NCBI GenBank assembly: GCA_023078555.1
Contig: CM041200.1
Span: 9,606,356-9,670,355 of the forward strand
From: Ulva prolifera
Lineage: Eukaryota; Chlorophyta; Ulvophyceae; Ulvales; Ulvaceae
Direction of reading: 5' to 3'
Length of the DNA: 64,000 nucleotides
Shown here piece by piece: positions 38,301 to 50,402 of this stretch (the stretch's first letter is position 1; each line of letters begins with the position of its first letter). Below the pieces are notes generated by a model, which searched no databases, was not told the origin of the DNA, and saw only the letters and a list, made by a program, of their open reading frames with translations. A program made the position numbers and the translations under genes.

Positions 38301-39663
38301 CGCAAAGGTGACATTTGCTCACGCACACTGGTGGCCACGCTATCGATGGCAGCATGCAGGTGCATGCACACGCAAAGGTGACATCTGCTCACGCACACAG
38401 GTGGCCACAGGTGGCCACGCTATCGATGGCAGCATGCAGGTGCAAACCAAGTAGCCGTGCATGCACGCGAGCTTACCGCAGCTGGCGGAGGAGAAGGGAG
38501 GAGAGGGGGAGGGAGGAGAAGCCGCCGGTGAAGCAGCCCGCGGGGTCGCCGAGCGTGGCCTTCGGGGTGAGCGCGGCGAGCTGGTCGAAGAACTGCAGCG
38601 CGCCGATGGAGATCTGCGCGACCGCGAATGCCGACGGCCCCGTCACAAGCACGGCATCTGCACAACAGCGCAGGCAGCATCAGGCAGAGTACGGGCGGAG
38701 GCTGCGTCAGGCAGCATCAGGCAGCGTCAGGGAGAGCACGGGATTTCAAACGACGACCCGACTGAGGAAGTTCATCCCAGTACCGTCGTGGAAAATGAGC
38801 AGGTGGCAGTGTTGTGAACACCCAAATCAAAATAAGCGACGCGGTGCGGTGGGGCCAACGGCAGCAAAGGGCTGCTACATGGCCTTGCCGGAGCAGACGG
38901 CAAATTTGCGTGGCACGCCATTTCCTTCCACCTGTTGCAATCGCATGCAACATGCATGGATTGGCAGCGGCAGAGCAGTGTGGACTCCACAAAACAGCCG
39001 GGGGTAGATGGTGAGGGGGGCGCACTGCCGGCCTCGTAGTAGCCAGCCTTGTTGGGGAAGTCTACCCCGGCACGGTCCGCCGGAGGCAGCGTCGCGACAA
39101 AGTCGGAGCACACGTTCTCGTACCCCGGCTTCTTCCACTCCCAGATGTTGGGGAACAGGGTCGCACTGTCTGCGGGGATGTTGCCCGCCCGCTGAGCCTG
39201 CACGCACACCGCACGCGTTGGCCACAACGGCACGGCAGCCAGCATGACCACCAGCAACCAGCATGTCCACCAGCATGACCACCGCTCACTCATGTGCCAA
39301 GACGCACGTTCATTTTGAGGTACAATGGCGTGGGTCCTTGGATGGACAGCCTTCAGGGGGGGGCGCCGCGTTCGCACCATACTATCGTTCCGCAACAAAA
39401 AGCCGTGACTGTACCCGCGTTGAGTCTTGCGGTATATGCATGGAGTGGTTGCATAATCAGGGGCGGCATCGGATGGACAACGGAGAGCGGAGGCGCACCT
39501 CGTAGAAGGCCATGTTGATGCCGATGGCGTGCTGCGCAAGAGCTGTGCGCTCCGCCTGGGTTGTGTTTGTCGGGGCCGCGGTCAGCAGGTCTGCGGTGGC
39601 CGTCCCGGCACACAGTGCTAGCGCAGCGACGGCGGCCCGAGCCAGCGTGGCTGTCTCTGGCAT
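35357..39663 (-). CDS. Glycoside hydrolase family 9 protein, copy C (616 aa)
   Basis: Eight exons: 39663-39499, 39197-39026, 38657-38477, 38042-37616, 37447-37265, 36894-36746, 36264-36016, 35681-35357. CDS is 1851 nt ending TGA, with GT-AG introns. An N-terminal signal (LARAAVAALALCAG) is followed by a short spacer and then FYEAQRAGNIP. EAGN is at 110-113 with Asn113 split by intron 2. DNPAADVAGQAAAGLAMAAK is the best match in the window to the NPGSDVAGETAAALAAA block. Signature 1 is SYMVGIGKHWPTMLHSR with His519 and Arg521. Signature 2 gives Y-x-N567-x4-W-x3-Glu576. The intron between NNVITQ and GVVIL (36895-37264) is absent from copies A and B, where that exon is continuous; the summed length (332 nt) equals copy A. 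It is the 5'-most of the three on the minus strand. Confidence 0.92.
38285..38445 (+). repeat. Minisatellite (about 70-80 bp x 2) in GH9 copy C intron 3
   Basis: The block GCATGCACACGCAAAGGTGA through CTATCGATGGCAGCATGCAGG occurs twice in tandem, the second copy with an internal duplication of GGTGGCCAC. It lies within intron 3 (38043-38476). Confidence 0.85.
38665..38742 (+). repeat. GCAGCATCAG-type tandem repeat in GH9 copy C intron 2
   Basis: CAGGCAGCATCAGGCAG-like units recur several times over about 75 bp just upstream, in transcript terms, of the exon 3 acceptor. Confidence 0.75.
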
Positions 39664-40387
39664 TGTGGCTGTGCTGCTGGAGGAATGGAATATGGGCAGG
39701 GAGCGTCAACGGTCTTGCCCCGGCGTCGGGGGGGAAGGCGGGTGGAGCCTTGGTTCGGAAGCTGATTGCCTGAACATGTTTGGCATCCGGTTGATCATGG
39801 GCGACAGGGACACGGCAGGGCGACAGGGACACGGTGATCGAGGAGCGAATGGAATGAGGTGCCGGCGATGCCGGCCTTCACATGCGACAGTGGCTGCAGC
39901 TGAGGCTGATTGGTGATGTTCATCAGAGCTCTGTCAATGTCAGTGGGAAATGAACACAATTCGAGTCAGTGGTTTGACCTTATCAGCAGGTGAGCTTCAT
40001 TGACTAGATTATTTGATCAGCAGTGAGATGTTCCGTGTTACTATAGGTTCAACTGGTGGACATGTCCGAGGCCTGCAGTTGAGGCCGGTGCAGTGCGAGG
40101 CTCAGCAGCCTCAAGCTGTGGATTGTGTCTGCAGTGGTGCCTTCCCACATGCCAGAGACTGCTGCAAAACAGGAACCACCGCGACCATACGATGTAGACA
40201 TCAACATCCAGTGGAGCAGAAGTGGGGCAGGCGCTGCCTGTCAACAATGGGTTGAGGACGGATGAAAAGCTTACCCCTCCGTTTCAGGTCGTGGGTTCGA
40301 TTCTGCGTGCGCTTTGGGGAATCGAATCGGCCGTGCGTGACCACCTCGCTTAGCACAGGAGGAGGCCCTGTGAGTAGCTTGCAGTCC

Positions 40388-40468
40388 GGCATATGTGGTC
40401 CCGTTAATTCAGAGTTGTCAATGTCCAATAGGATACGGCTCAGTAAATTCAGATTTACTTTACTTTAC
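40388..40468 (+). repeat. Dispersed 80-bp repeat R2, copy 2
   Basis: Direct match to 1470-1551 with a few substitutions. Unlike copy 1 it is not preceded by poly-C. Confidence 0.8.
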
Positions 40469-42347
40469 AATCCCATGCTGATGACCACTGAAGTCATCCT
40501 GCCCTTGTGAGAGCCCCATGGGGATAGCACTGGACGAGTCACACAAAGATGAGTCTGCCGTGACAACCATGGCGCACGACTCGACACCAATGGTCAGCAT
40601 TCTCACAGGACCTCATCAGACGTCGTCATCACGGGCTGATTGCCGAGACTCTGACCTTTGACTCCCCGAAAACTTCAAAGGCAGGCGTTCAGGTTGCTGG
40701 TGTGCAGTTAATACGGCGGATAGCGAACAGAGGCTCTAGGTTTCAGCGCGCATGGGGCGATCGCTGGCTGTGTCATGTCGGCACACGCATGTGCAGATAT
40801 GGCAGTGGCTACAGGGTGAAACATGAGGTACAGTTGTCATCACCTGGCCAGACGCCAGGCCTTGCTAGCTGCCTGTCCTGTCAGGTCGTGCAAAGGTGAA
40901 GGAAACAATGTGGCGCTCTTGAAGTCGACACTGTAATGATGTCCCTCTTAGATGGGCGAACTTCTCAAGAGCTGTTTACAGCATGCATGAGGTAATCAAA
41001 CTAGAGGGGCCTGTCAAATGCATATAGGTCGCAGCGTGCACGCTGCGGAGCGCGTCCGCGTCCCTGCAACGATTGCACAGCATCGCAGCGAGATATGTGA
41101 AAGACAACGGAGTGTCCGGGATTCTTCTGCAGATCGTTGGACAGTCGCACGGCTGCTAGCCTGGCCTGGAACTGTGCGGCACGCAGCGTCGGGGTGTACA
41201 GTTCTCCTCCGGGACAGAACACACCAGACACCCGAAAATATGTCATTGTTCTTCCAGTTCTGGGTACGCGATGCTACTATAGGTCACCGTGACGGCTGCA
41301 GTGTAGATGGTTTTCGATGTGACCTTGCACCCAAGGAAACACACTTGCATTTGCGATAGCGCATACATCTTCTCCAACAAACAGCTGAGACATAAAAGGT
41401 GGCCCTAGGCTGACATTCTTCGCCTCTAGTGCAAGAACATTGCGAAAGCGGTATTCAGGTTGGCATGCGCGCCATCGCCTTCACACGGGTTCGGACGGCA
41501 CGTGCGTAAACCGGGTACGACGGTATCAACGTGATGTATACAATGATTTGTTTTGTTGCGTGGCACCTATAAGTTGACGAGATGGGGTGGAACTTGCTCT
41601 GTTCTCGCCCTGGCCAGCAGCGCATTGAACGTTGCTGCATCGCAGCACTATGTATGACATATTCACTATCACCTTAAGCAACTAATAGCTTGTATACGTA
41701 CCTGGAGCGGCGAATCGATGTCCTTGAGAGCGTGGCCGCTGATTTCCAGGTGGCGTGAAACGACGATCGCAGTGATGCGTTGCCGTGCAAGCAACAGCTG
41801 ATGGATGTTCTTGCCAAACTCTAGATATGGGAAAGAATAAGCTCTGAATATAATAAACCTCTGCACAGCTATGCAACGGACGACGGACGACTGGGCATGT
41901 ACAAGTCGCAGGCAGCGGGAGTTGCGCTGGTTCCCATGTGCAACGGAGATGTCCTGCTGTAGCTTAGACCGCACCGTTCTCGTGTCTCACACGCCTCAGC
42001 AACGGAGCGATGGAATAAGAGGTGTACCTGGCCAGTCACGGAGAATTTGCAATATGCAAGGGCTGATGGCCATGCATCAGGGGGCGATCAGGTACCACAG
42101 TCTTGCGCTGCACGAACACATCACCAACTTGCGCGGCGTGGGTGATGTTGGAATGCATGACACGCTGGCGCCAAAAATTCAAAAACAACCGGTTCTCAGC
42201 CAGATTTTAGGGCTACATGTACACGGTGACCGATGGGTTACTCATTGTGCTGTCTTGCCCCTTTCGAGTGTGTGGGGCCGTGTCTTTTGTGCATGCATGC
42301 CGACACAACGTTGTTGACAGGAACAGCGAGATGCCAGAATGCACCGG

Positions 42348-42504
42348 TTTTCACCCAAACTCGGGGTGTTGGAATCTCGCATGGGGCGTGCGTCACGGGA
42401 CACCACTCACCACACCGCCACGCCATGCACTCCACGAGATCAGTGTTGACAACTGGAATGCAGATTCGCGAAGCACGCAAAAAAGCTGCCGGTGAATGCA
42501 TTCG
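42348..42504 (+). repeat. Dispersed repeat R3, copy 1
   Basis: Matches 59559-59715 in the same orientation. Shared blocks are CCAAACTCGG, GAATCTCGCATG, GCGTGCGTCACG, CATGCACTCCACGAG and AAAAAGCTGCCGGTGAATGC, separated by diverged stretches. Confidence 0.75.
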
Positions 42505-42592
42505 ATTTGTGAGCCTGAGTGCACAGCAACTTTCAGCACAGAAAATGGTGAAACACACGCATAGTCGGGCTCGATAGCACACGCAGAATAGC

Positions 42593-42955
42593 TGTTGGAG
42601 CTGGTGTGCAAGGATTGAGGCTCAGATTCAAACAGGAGATCACTTGAGGTATATGTGAAGTGCTGATCGGGCGGATCCTGCTCGAGCTGCATGTTGGTTA
42701 TTTGGCCTTGAGGCTGCAAATTTTCACAACACATCCGTGGTAATGCACTCTGGGGTATCACAGTGGCCTGCCGCAAACATCCTTGCACTGAGAATTGAAA
42801 AAGTCAGTTTTGGGGCATATTTGGAGGTGGACAGCACCACACATGGATCCCACCTGCCACATAATTTACATGTGCTACTCCTACAAGTGCCAGGCAAGCC
42901 AGCAAGCTGCTGGAATTGGGGGCTGGCATGGCGGGCTCGCTCGGCCTCACTCTGC
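42593..42955 (-). repeat. Dispersed repeat R4, copy 1 (possible gene remnant)
   Basis: About 360 bp matching 63652-64000 in the same orientation, including TTTCACAACACAT, TTTGGAGGTGGACA and CACCACACATGGAT. On the minus strand both copies translate to (D/N)PCVVLSTSK in the same frame, so the repeat may derive from a coding sequence. Confidence 0.7.
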
Positions 42956-45900
42956 TGAGTCATGCCAAACCTGGATGTGAACACAACGAGTTTGGCAGAA
43001 AACCAGAGAATGCTGACCACGCGCGAGCTGGCCAAGCGAGTCACCAAATTGAAGCGCAGCGCGCAGCGCCCACGTTCGCTTCCACAGAACACGGGCCAGC
43101 TGACAGGGGTGTGTAGTGTCCGTAATGGTCGTCGTGTATACAACGGCTTCCGCGTCGAGTTGTATATACACGTGCACGCGGGGTTTTACTGAACGGCTAC
43201 TGAAACAGACCCCAAGCGACTCGCGACTGATGCATACGATTTTAAATACATTAGCTCAGAGCGCATCTGCGAGAGAGCACCACTCGGTAGACAGGTCCGA
43301 CAGGCGCGAGAGTTCGGTAACCGAACTTCGGTGCTCTCCAGAGCGTATACATGCCCAGTGGGGCGACAGCGCTGGCACGCTAGCACGAGGTTTCATCAGA
43401 AACACCTACAACATGCATGTCTCCTCCGCCCCCGTGACTGGGCCATGCGCATCATGATCATATCATCACGCATGAGCCCTAGTGCGTGCAAGGAGCTGTG
43501 ATGTAGATGACGTCCACGCAGGCCCCCTGAGTCGGAGGCAGCTTTAGGTACTTTTCAACATATGATGCATTAGTCTGTCTGTGCGCTCTTCCGATGTGGT
43601 TGGTGACGGTGTGGCAGCGTGCCCAGCCTGAGGTACTGTTGGGCCGACAGCCAGCTTGACACGCAAGCCACGGCGACAGCCCTGTCTCGGGGTGGACTAC
43701 AGCAGCCCTTTGCCCTGGTGAATGTTGTATCGAGATGAGATGGTACAGGGGGTCAAGAGGCTGCAGCAAAGACCAGCTGCAGCGTCACAGCGGCACACGC
43801 GTACGCAAGGTTGCAGTGCATCTCGACATGGACCTCAGAGATCTCAGGTTCGTGTCGCACAAACGCACACTTGACGATGCATACATGTCTGCGATCCCCG
43901 CAGGCTTCCCTTGTCGCTGCTAGCCTATGGAGTGTTCATGATCTGGCCCGTGCGCAGTGTGCACGCACTCGTCAAGGCAGCTGCGCATGCCTACGAGCGA
44001 AAGCGAGGAACCAGAGCCGGAAGAGCTTTGCCGCCGGCTGTGTGGCGCGATTTCGCAGAAAGTAGGTTAAAGTGTTCTTGCTGTGTTGCATGAGCACTGC
44101 TGTAAGCAAGCGGGTTCAGGGCACCGGCCGAGCAGACTCTGCGCATGCTCACTGCGCAGGCCATGTATGAGGCTGCACCGTCGAACAACCATTGAGGCTG
44201 TGACACGGTGAGAGGGTCAATGAATCCAATTCCAATCAATTGATGCGTTGGGCAGCTTGACAGGTTGCTGGGCTAGATAGCCACAGTCTGGTGAAGTGTG
44301 CATGTCGTGCACCGGCCCAGCGTGGCCAACAGCGCCAAATCAATGGGGACGAAAAGCTACATTCACTTGACCACGACCACCCCACAACCAGATGTTGAAG
44401 TATATACTTCATATATGTTGCGGGTCCACCATGGCTGTGGTGGTCATTCAAAAGTGTACCTGAAAGCCAACCACTGGCACAGCAGTGGCTATGCAGGATA
44501 CCTGTGTTGCGAAGATGTCATCTCGAGCTGAAAGTTCAAGGGCTCGTTGTGCTGTGTCCGGTGCATCACCAGCTCCTGACCACCAAAACACATGGGTGGG
44601 AGAGCAACAGGGCATACAACCTGTGGCACCTGCAGGTTGGCGGAGGAGTAGCGCTTTCGACGCACACCGTATGGCACTAGCAACAACCTCACTGTTTGGG
44701 GGTAGAAAGGTCTTCGTGCTGTAGTCGCATGTGTCTCTCTCCATCGGCGCTGGCTGTGCGTTCGAATTCGCGATGCTGCCTGCAGGGTGCTCTGACATTC
44801 TGTTGGCCAAGACGTGTCTACCCTTGTACGTACAGCCTCATACCACATGCAATAGAGTTGTCAAACTCACAGGTCCGGCTTGCAGCGGCTTGCACATGGA
44901 GCAGTTGATTGCTGCAAGTGGCCGTCATCGCGCCCAGCGAGCCAGCGAACACCGTACATCGGAATTATGAATGCACGGCTATTGAGATGTGAATACATGA
45001 TTATGCTGCGGCGAGGGCAGCTCATGCAGCGTTCGACGAATCTCGAGGGAGCATCGTTACATTTGGCCTGGGTTACCTCTCCGGCTGGCAACAACTTCTG
45101 GAGCTGGGGCAGCAAATGTGGACACGGTTGGAGAGCCAGGCAGCACCGAAGGTTTCGTAGAGTATCACAGAATGGGCAAGGCACAATGCAGCCTTTGCAT
45201 ACCGTGAGATAGTGCTGCAAAGTCTGCAGAACAACACACTGAAGGTAGCCAGGAAGTGCACCAGCCCAACAGCTTGTGGAATCCCACTAGGAAACTTGGC
45301 CAGGGTCAATCAATCATACCTGGGAAAACTTATTTGAGCCTGCAGCTGGCAGTTGAGTCATTCCACAGGAGCACCTTTGAAAACCTGACAACAGCTCTTC
45401 AGCTGCTCAGGGTCTCAGGTGGCTGCGACTGAGATGGTGCATCTGGTGTGCATGGTTATGACTAGTAACCTGTACCCTCACAAGTTGACTACCAGTTCAA
45501 GCCGCCAGCGCGGGTCCGCAGGTCCGCGGGTCTGCGGCTGCATTGCGCCTGGGGCGCCTCCACCAGAAGGGCACCCGGCTGGCCCACCTCACCGCTCGAG
45601 GCCCCCGCCCCGACCTTCACCCTCCCCACGCAGGCACAGCACACCCGGCCAGCCCGCCGCACCGCCGCGCAGCCCAGGCACCGCATCCCAGGCACCCGCC
45701 GCCGAACAACACCTCACCAGCGACTCAGCCGGCACAACTCAGTCACCCGCGTCCATGCAATCGCCATCCACCAAGCGAACCGGGCGGAGCCAGGCGGCAG
45801 GCAGGCAATGGCCAACGGGTTACTTTGCCGAGCGGGCGGGAATCCCAAGGGGTGGCCCGCCGATCAGGCTGGGTGGCTTGTGAGCGGCGAGAGGTCGTCG

Positions 45901-47465
45901 GACGGGCCTGTTAGCCCGGCGCGTGCGGCACTAAGGGCGACGGGAAGGGTGCCGAGGGTTGGTGCGGTATCCCCGCCGTGGCATGGGGGGTGGCCGATGC
46001 AGCGAGGGGGGGCCGCACCGGACGCTGCCTTGGCGTCACCGGAGGACGCGAGGACGGCGGCATATATGAGGGGGAGCGGTGCCCGGGCGGCATTTGAGAG
46101 AGCGGGCGCTGTGCGTGCATGTGGCATCGAGTTGATGTCGGACATGAGAAACCCGTCCTCGTGGGGATACTGATCGGCAGTGCTGTAAAATGTGCGTGCC
46201 ACAACCATGTAGCACACACCCACTGCGAGTGATTGCGAACAAAGCGTGCCATGCCAGGGCACAAGGCGGCAGTGATGGTGGTGAAGATCAAAACTGCCCT
46301 GAAGGGCATTGCAGCCTGCTGTGATCGGTGGTTCGATGGTACCGGGGAATGATCGGGTCTACGATTGGCCGCTGTCTTGCATGTCTTTGGTCAGGTCAGA
46401 GAAGAACACAGCATAGTGACCCCTGAATGTGCACACAGGAGTGGTTAGTCAAGCAGTAACAGACCGTTGAATGCTGTGTGGAGCTCATGTTATCTTTTTT
46501 CCACCCGACCAATTGTTACTGCGCCTTCACTCGCTACACCTTCTGTGCACCCGGTGAATGGAGGGTGCTCCTGGCACCCATCCACGTTCCGTACTATCAG
46601 CCACGGCATCATGAACACAATTTCTTTGTTGTTATTTTTGTTTGACTCTGAAGGCTCTGTTGATGCTGAATCCTCCGCTGTTCGCAATGAGCTGCTGAAT
46701 GCCCATGCTACGCGCTTGGCCACATGAGAGCCCACTTGAGGAGTCAAAGATACGAGACATATGTAAGCATATACTAGCAGCAGTTCTCAGCTGTCCCTGA
46801 GCGATGGCGAGGCATACGTTGCTTGCTGTCACGTCGGATTCATTCCCGTCAAGCCTGTGGAATCGTGTTGTTGTTGGCCGGCCGCTATGCAGGCCTGCTT
46901 ACAGGCGGAAATCGAGGATAAATGTACGATCAAGCCAGGAACATGCCTAAGATGAGCCATCAATGTGTTTGCGGCGAAGTCAAGGAGCAGAGCAGGTAGA
47001 TAGGCTGCGTCGAGACACGCGTTGCATAGATCTAGACAGGCAGTGATGAAAAGAATACAACGATCACGGTAGCAGGATCCGGTTCCACGACTATGCAAGG
47101 ACACAACCGGACAATAAATCTGATGGTTCGGCCCGCATCGGCTGACCGGCTCGAGTCAGCGCATACATTTCACTTCATCTCGTGGAAAACTATACCAGTC
47201 TGCCCGCAGTACATAATTTGAAGTCTGTGCAGCAAGAGCCTGTTTCATGTTGTGCAGTTGCATTGCCTGCAGAAGGTTCCCGCCCTTGCGATGAGGGCTT
47301 CGTGCATGCAGAGCTGTGGCCACAAAAAACTCGCCACGATAGCGTGTCCCACGCCACTCTCAGGCCACTGCAAGGTATTCGAATATCAATACCGGTCGTA
47401 TTGGATGTCAAATCAGTCTGGTGGCAGTAAAGCATCGATCGTTGACCGCGACTGTATCGTAGCCC

Positions 47466-47726
47466 ATGCCCGCAAAGGAATCGGCAGTGCGCCCTAAGTT
47501 CGCCTGCGAGGAGGAAGCGGCGCTCCTACTGAATTGCATATCTGCTGATGAGTATGTCGAGCACAAGTGCGTGCAGTACATGAAGCGACTGCGAAAGTGT
47601 GTCCAACGTGAGCGTATCGTGAATTTCGAGCTGTTGCCAGACAGTGACATAGCAGAAGCAGGCTCCGACAGCAAAAAATCTTCTACGAAAGAGGACGACG
47701 TGCAGCCAGCCCAGGTACAGGAATAG
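47466..47726 (+). CDS. Small twin CX9C (CHCH-type) protein
   Basis: Intronless 86-codon frame, ATG to TAG. Cysteines 14 and 24 form one CX9C (CEEEAALLLNC) and cysteines 35 and 45 a second (CVQYMKRLRKC), with 10 residues between. This is the coiled-coil-helix-coiled-coil-helix pattern of mitochondrial intermembrane-space proteins folded by the Mia40/Erv1 relay. Pattern and spacing resemble COX23/CHCHD7, which help cytochrome c oxidase assembly, but with only the cysteine frame and a few residues to go on I do not name an orthologue. The C-terminal ~30 residues are acidic and polar. It lies 30 bp upstream of the next open frame on the same strand. Confidence 0.75.
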   Translation: MPAKESAVRPKFACEEEAALLLNCISADEYVEHKCVQYMKRLRKCVQRERIVNFELLPDSDIAEAGSDSKKSSTKEDDVQPAQVQE

Positions 47727-47756
47727 CGTCAACTAGATAGCTGATCCAGCACACCA

Positions 47757-48053
47757 ATGTCGTCGCATCGGCCTTCCGTGATGTGGAGGCGTGTAGCTCT
47801 GTGGTCCAACAGTTCCTGGTGGGCTAGATCTCTCTTCTGGGGGGGATGTTTGGGGGGCGCATGGTTCGCGGGCACCTACACGATGAATGCGACGAACAAA
47901 TACAGCTACGACCCGGAACTGATGCGTGAGCTCGAGTCCAAGAAGAGCATGGAGCAGACTGTCCAGACAGACATCGCGAGAGATCAACTACAGCGCTTGC
48001 TTGACGACATCAAGTCGGGCGAAGACCAGCGACGTGATTGGAAGGCAAGGTAA
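47757..48053 (+). CDS. Small single-pass membrane protein, unidentified
   Basis: Intronless 98-codon frame, ATG to TAA. A basic, Trp-rich N-terminus (SSHRPSVMWRRVALWS) is followed by one hydrophobic segment (SLFWGGCLGGAWFAGTYTM) and a charged helical C-terminal half (PELMRELESKKSMEQTVQ). The layout fits a small mitochondrial inner-membrane or other organelle protein, but I recognise no family. The two-gene arrangement with the CX9C protein, same strand and 30 bp apart, makes a shared transcript possible. Confidence 0.6.
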   Translation: MSSHRPSVMWRRVALWSNSSWWARSLFWGGCLGGAWFAGTYTMNATNKYSYDPELMRELESKKSMEQTVQTDIARDQLQRLLDDIKSGEDQRRDWKAR

Positions 48054-48946
48054 TGCGGGGAGGCTGCAGATCCGCGAAAGGATTCGGGACGAGTTTTGAA
48101 AGGTGAGACACAGAAGAGTAGGTGGTACAAATGGCGAACTTTTTCAATGATGTTTTCTGGGTTCCTAGACAGTTCTGTGCCCTTGTGTGACCGACATTTA
48201 TGGCTAGAGGTGCGAGCACGTATTCAGCGAGGGCCTTGCCCACGTGTTTGCAAAGCAGGTGGAATGTAACGCATGAACTGTCGTAAATATCGTCTCCCTC
48301 GTTCGCCTTGATTAGTAGCATGTGTGCTCTGCAGTAGCCAAATGGCGAGCCCTTGGAAATCCATGTCACGTTGTATATTTTGATAGCATGGTGGTCAGGC
48401 GTTCGCTTTGGGCCTACTCCCGAATAAGTTGGTGCTCATTGATGCAACTGTGCCGTAATGCTGTCATTGGCTGATGCAAGGAAACAACCTTGGTACCACT
48501 GAAAATATTCTGAATTCCATCTCATTGATTTCCACCACGGACAACCACTGTAGATGTTGTGTTGCAGCCGTATGAAAGCTTGCGGTAAAGCATGCATGAC
48601 GTTCGACTCGTAAATCCTGTGTTGTGGGAATGCATACCCAGGTGAGAAAAAAGGCGCTGCTGCGTCCAGGCAGCATCGCCATGATGTGAATACTCCCTCT
48701 TTACTTGAGTCGGTTTCCCTAAGCTCCCCAACCTGATGCCTATGGTGTGCACTACGCTATTCGTTGTTGCTGTGTGCCATTGTCCTCATGCGGCTTTTTA
48801 AACTCACCAGATTATGTGTCCACAAGCACAAACCAACAACAAATCCATGCATGCCAAATAGAAGACAACGTACCTGTGTTGGATTCCAACAGACAAGATG
48901 TCCTACTAGAGTCAACACACGGTTTGTATACAATTAACCACATAGA
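48054..48946. other. No gene recognised
   Basis: I see no domain or repeat here, and no sequence resembling the 3' LTR-like region at 56197, so a 5' LTR of the retroelement that follows is not present where expected. Confidence 0.5.
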
Positions 48947-50361
48947 CACACAAAGTCCCATGTGCAAAACACCAAAAGATCCCTGAATACCTTCATCTCA
49001 GGCTGCGGTGCGAGCTGCGGTGGCTGCGGTGCGAGCTGCGGTGGCACAAGTTTCAGAGTGACGTTTTGCATGCGCGTTCGAATTGTCGGCAGCTTTCTGA
49101 GCGCCAGGTTATTCAACACATCACGACCACATTTTCACGCACTGACCAGCGTTTCTCGGCAGCGCAAGAGGCCGCTCTGGATCCGTCGTGCACGCTTAGA
49201 CAGTGGCTTGAGGTCGTACGTGATTTTTACTTTACAAGTGGCCAATTTAGGCATAACATTGAATTGGCATGGCAACGTTATGATGCCGCTGAGTCTGTCG
49301 ATTTCAATGAGCTTATTCATCATATTAAAACTTATTACAGATTAATTTTCCTGGATTATGCACACATGCAAGGCAAGCAAAGCCTCCTGGATTTTGCATG
49401 CATATTGTTTACGAAGCTCCAGCACCTCATGCAGCCTGTGTGCACATCGGCGTTGGCTGGTACTCTGCGCATGTTTATGCCATTGTCTACTCTGTTGGAG
49501 AAATTTAATGTAGAGCTTAAACCTGCGATGGGCGGTTGTGCACAGAGCGCGGACGCGACTGCTGTTCACTTTATCACATGGTCCGTCACGCAGCTACAAC
49601 AAGTGCGTGAGTCAGCAAACACAGTTAAGCGCTTTGCTGGTGACACGCCGGATTATAATATTGATTATGCCATGTTGCACTCAAAGCGCAAACCGCAGCC
49701 ACATACCCCCGGCGACACCAAGTTACAGGCGGCGGCTGCTGTATTACCCGGCCCTCCTCTTCATCGCGACACTGGTGTGCAGCCAGGCCGTGGGGGCCAG
49801 CCAAAGGGGGCTAGAGCGGCACACTTCCCGGGGCTTAAGGAGGTGGCCAACTCCACAGAAGAGGCGGTCGTTAGGCCGTGGGTCGAGGACTTCTGCAGAA
49901 ATGCGGCGGCACCACAGGATTTGCGCAAGGCACTGAGCCTAGAATTACAGGGTGGCCCCACTTCTGTTCATGGTGCCTTGGCGAGGGCGACCACCCCCTT
50001 ACCGCCGGGCGTGCAGGCCACATTTGTTTATTGTGCCACCATGATGTTGCGCATGTACTACCTGTACCCCTTTAAGCAATGCTACCTCTGCCCATCTGCG
50101 AGGCAGAACCCGCAGGCGGGGTTACACCAGCTCAGCCATTGCGCCGCCTTCTTATCAGCCGTGCCACGGGACGCCCGCGAGGCATTCTTCGTGGAGGAAT
50201 TCAACAAGCAGCGGGCTCTTACTCCGATGCCCCCGCAGTACACCAGCCCCCCAGCCCGGCGTCGAGATGGCAAGAGGGACCGGTATGATCCCATCCGCAA
50301 AGGGACTGGCAATCACCCCAAGCGGACACGCAATGATCAGCCACAGCAACATGTCCGCTGA
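48947..50361 (+). CDS. Retrotransposon Gag (start missing)
   Basis: The frame is open from 48947 to a TGA at 50359-50361, about 471 codons, without an early ATG; the first usable non-AUG start is TTG at 49066. Gag encodes the particle-forming structural protein. The middle is helical with capsid-like composition (FYFTSGQFRHNIELAWQRYD). Counting from 49066, a Cys-His knuckle-like motif lies at 339-359: C-x2-C-x11-H-x4-C, which has the ends of the usual CCHC knuckle but a longer gap than the normal x4. The C-terminus is basic (RRRDGKRDRYDPIRKG), fitting RNA binding. It is in the same frame as pol. Confidence 0.7.
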
Positions 50362-50402
50362 GACGAAGGCAAGCCTCCCATTGCGTGCCCACAATGGGCG
50401 GC
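50359..50402 (+). promoter_or_regulatory. Candidate stop-codon readthrough signal between gag and pol
   Basis: TGA (50359-50361) is the only stop between gag and pol, which share one frame; the 35 codons from 50362 to the pol ATG are open. Eleven nt after the TGA a stem-loop starts: 50373-50383 pairs with 50392-50402 (GCC, one mismatch, then CCCATTG with CAATGGG, mismatch, GGC) around an 8-nt loop. Placement resembles gammaretroviral readthrough, where a structured element lies shortly after the stop. The alternative is a simple nonsense mutation. Confidence 0.5.

Larger units (their letters stand above)
39664..47465. other. No confident gene; dispersed repeats
   Basis: It holds copy 2 of repeat R2 (40388-40468), a copy of R3 (42348-42504) and a copy of R4 (42593-42955). 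A GC-rich stretch (45.49-46.1 kb) gives Pro/Gly/Arg-rich frames that look compositional. A minus-strand frame at 47104-46829 (helical, Cys-containing) may be an exon, but I could not place it in a gene. Confidence 0.45.

Noticed and set aside
40286-40330. tRNA-like B box (GGGTTCGATTC)
   Set aside because: The T-arm needs two G-U pairs, there is no matching acceptor stem and no upstream A box, so neither a tRNA nor a tRNA-derived SINE is supported.
45419-46310. Pro-rich secreted protein gene
   Set aside because: Frames on both strands are equally open and Pro/Arg/Gly-rich in a GC-rich stretch, without a domain or splice support.
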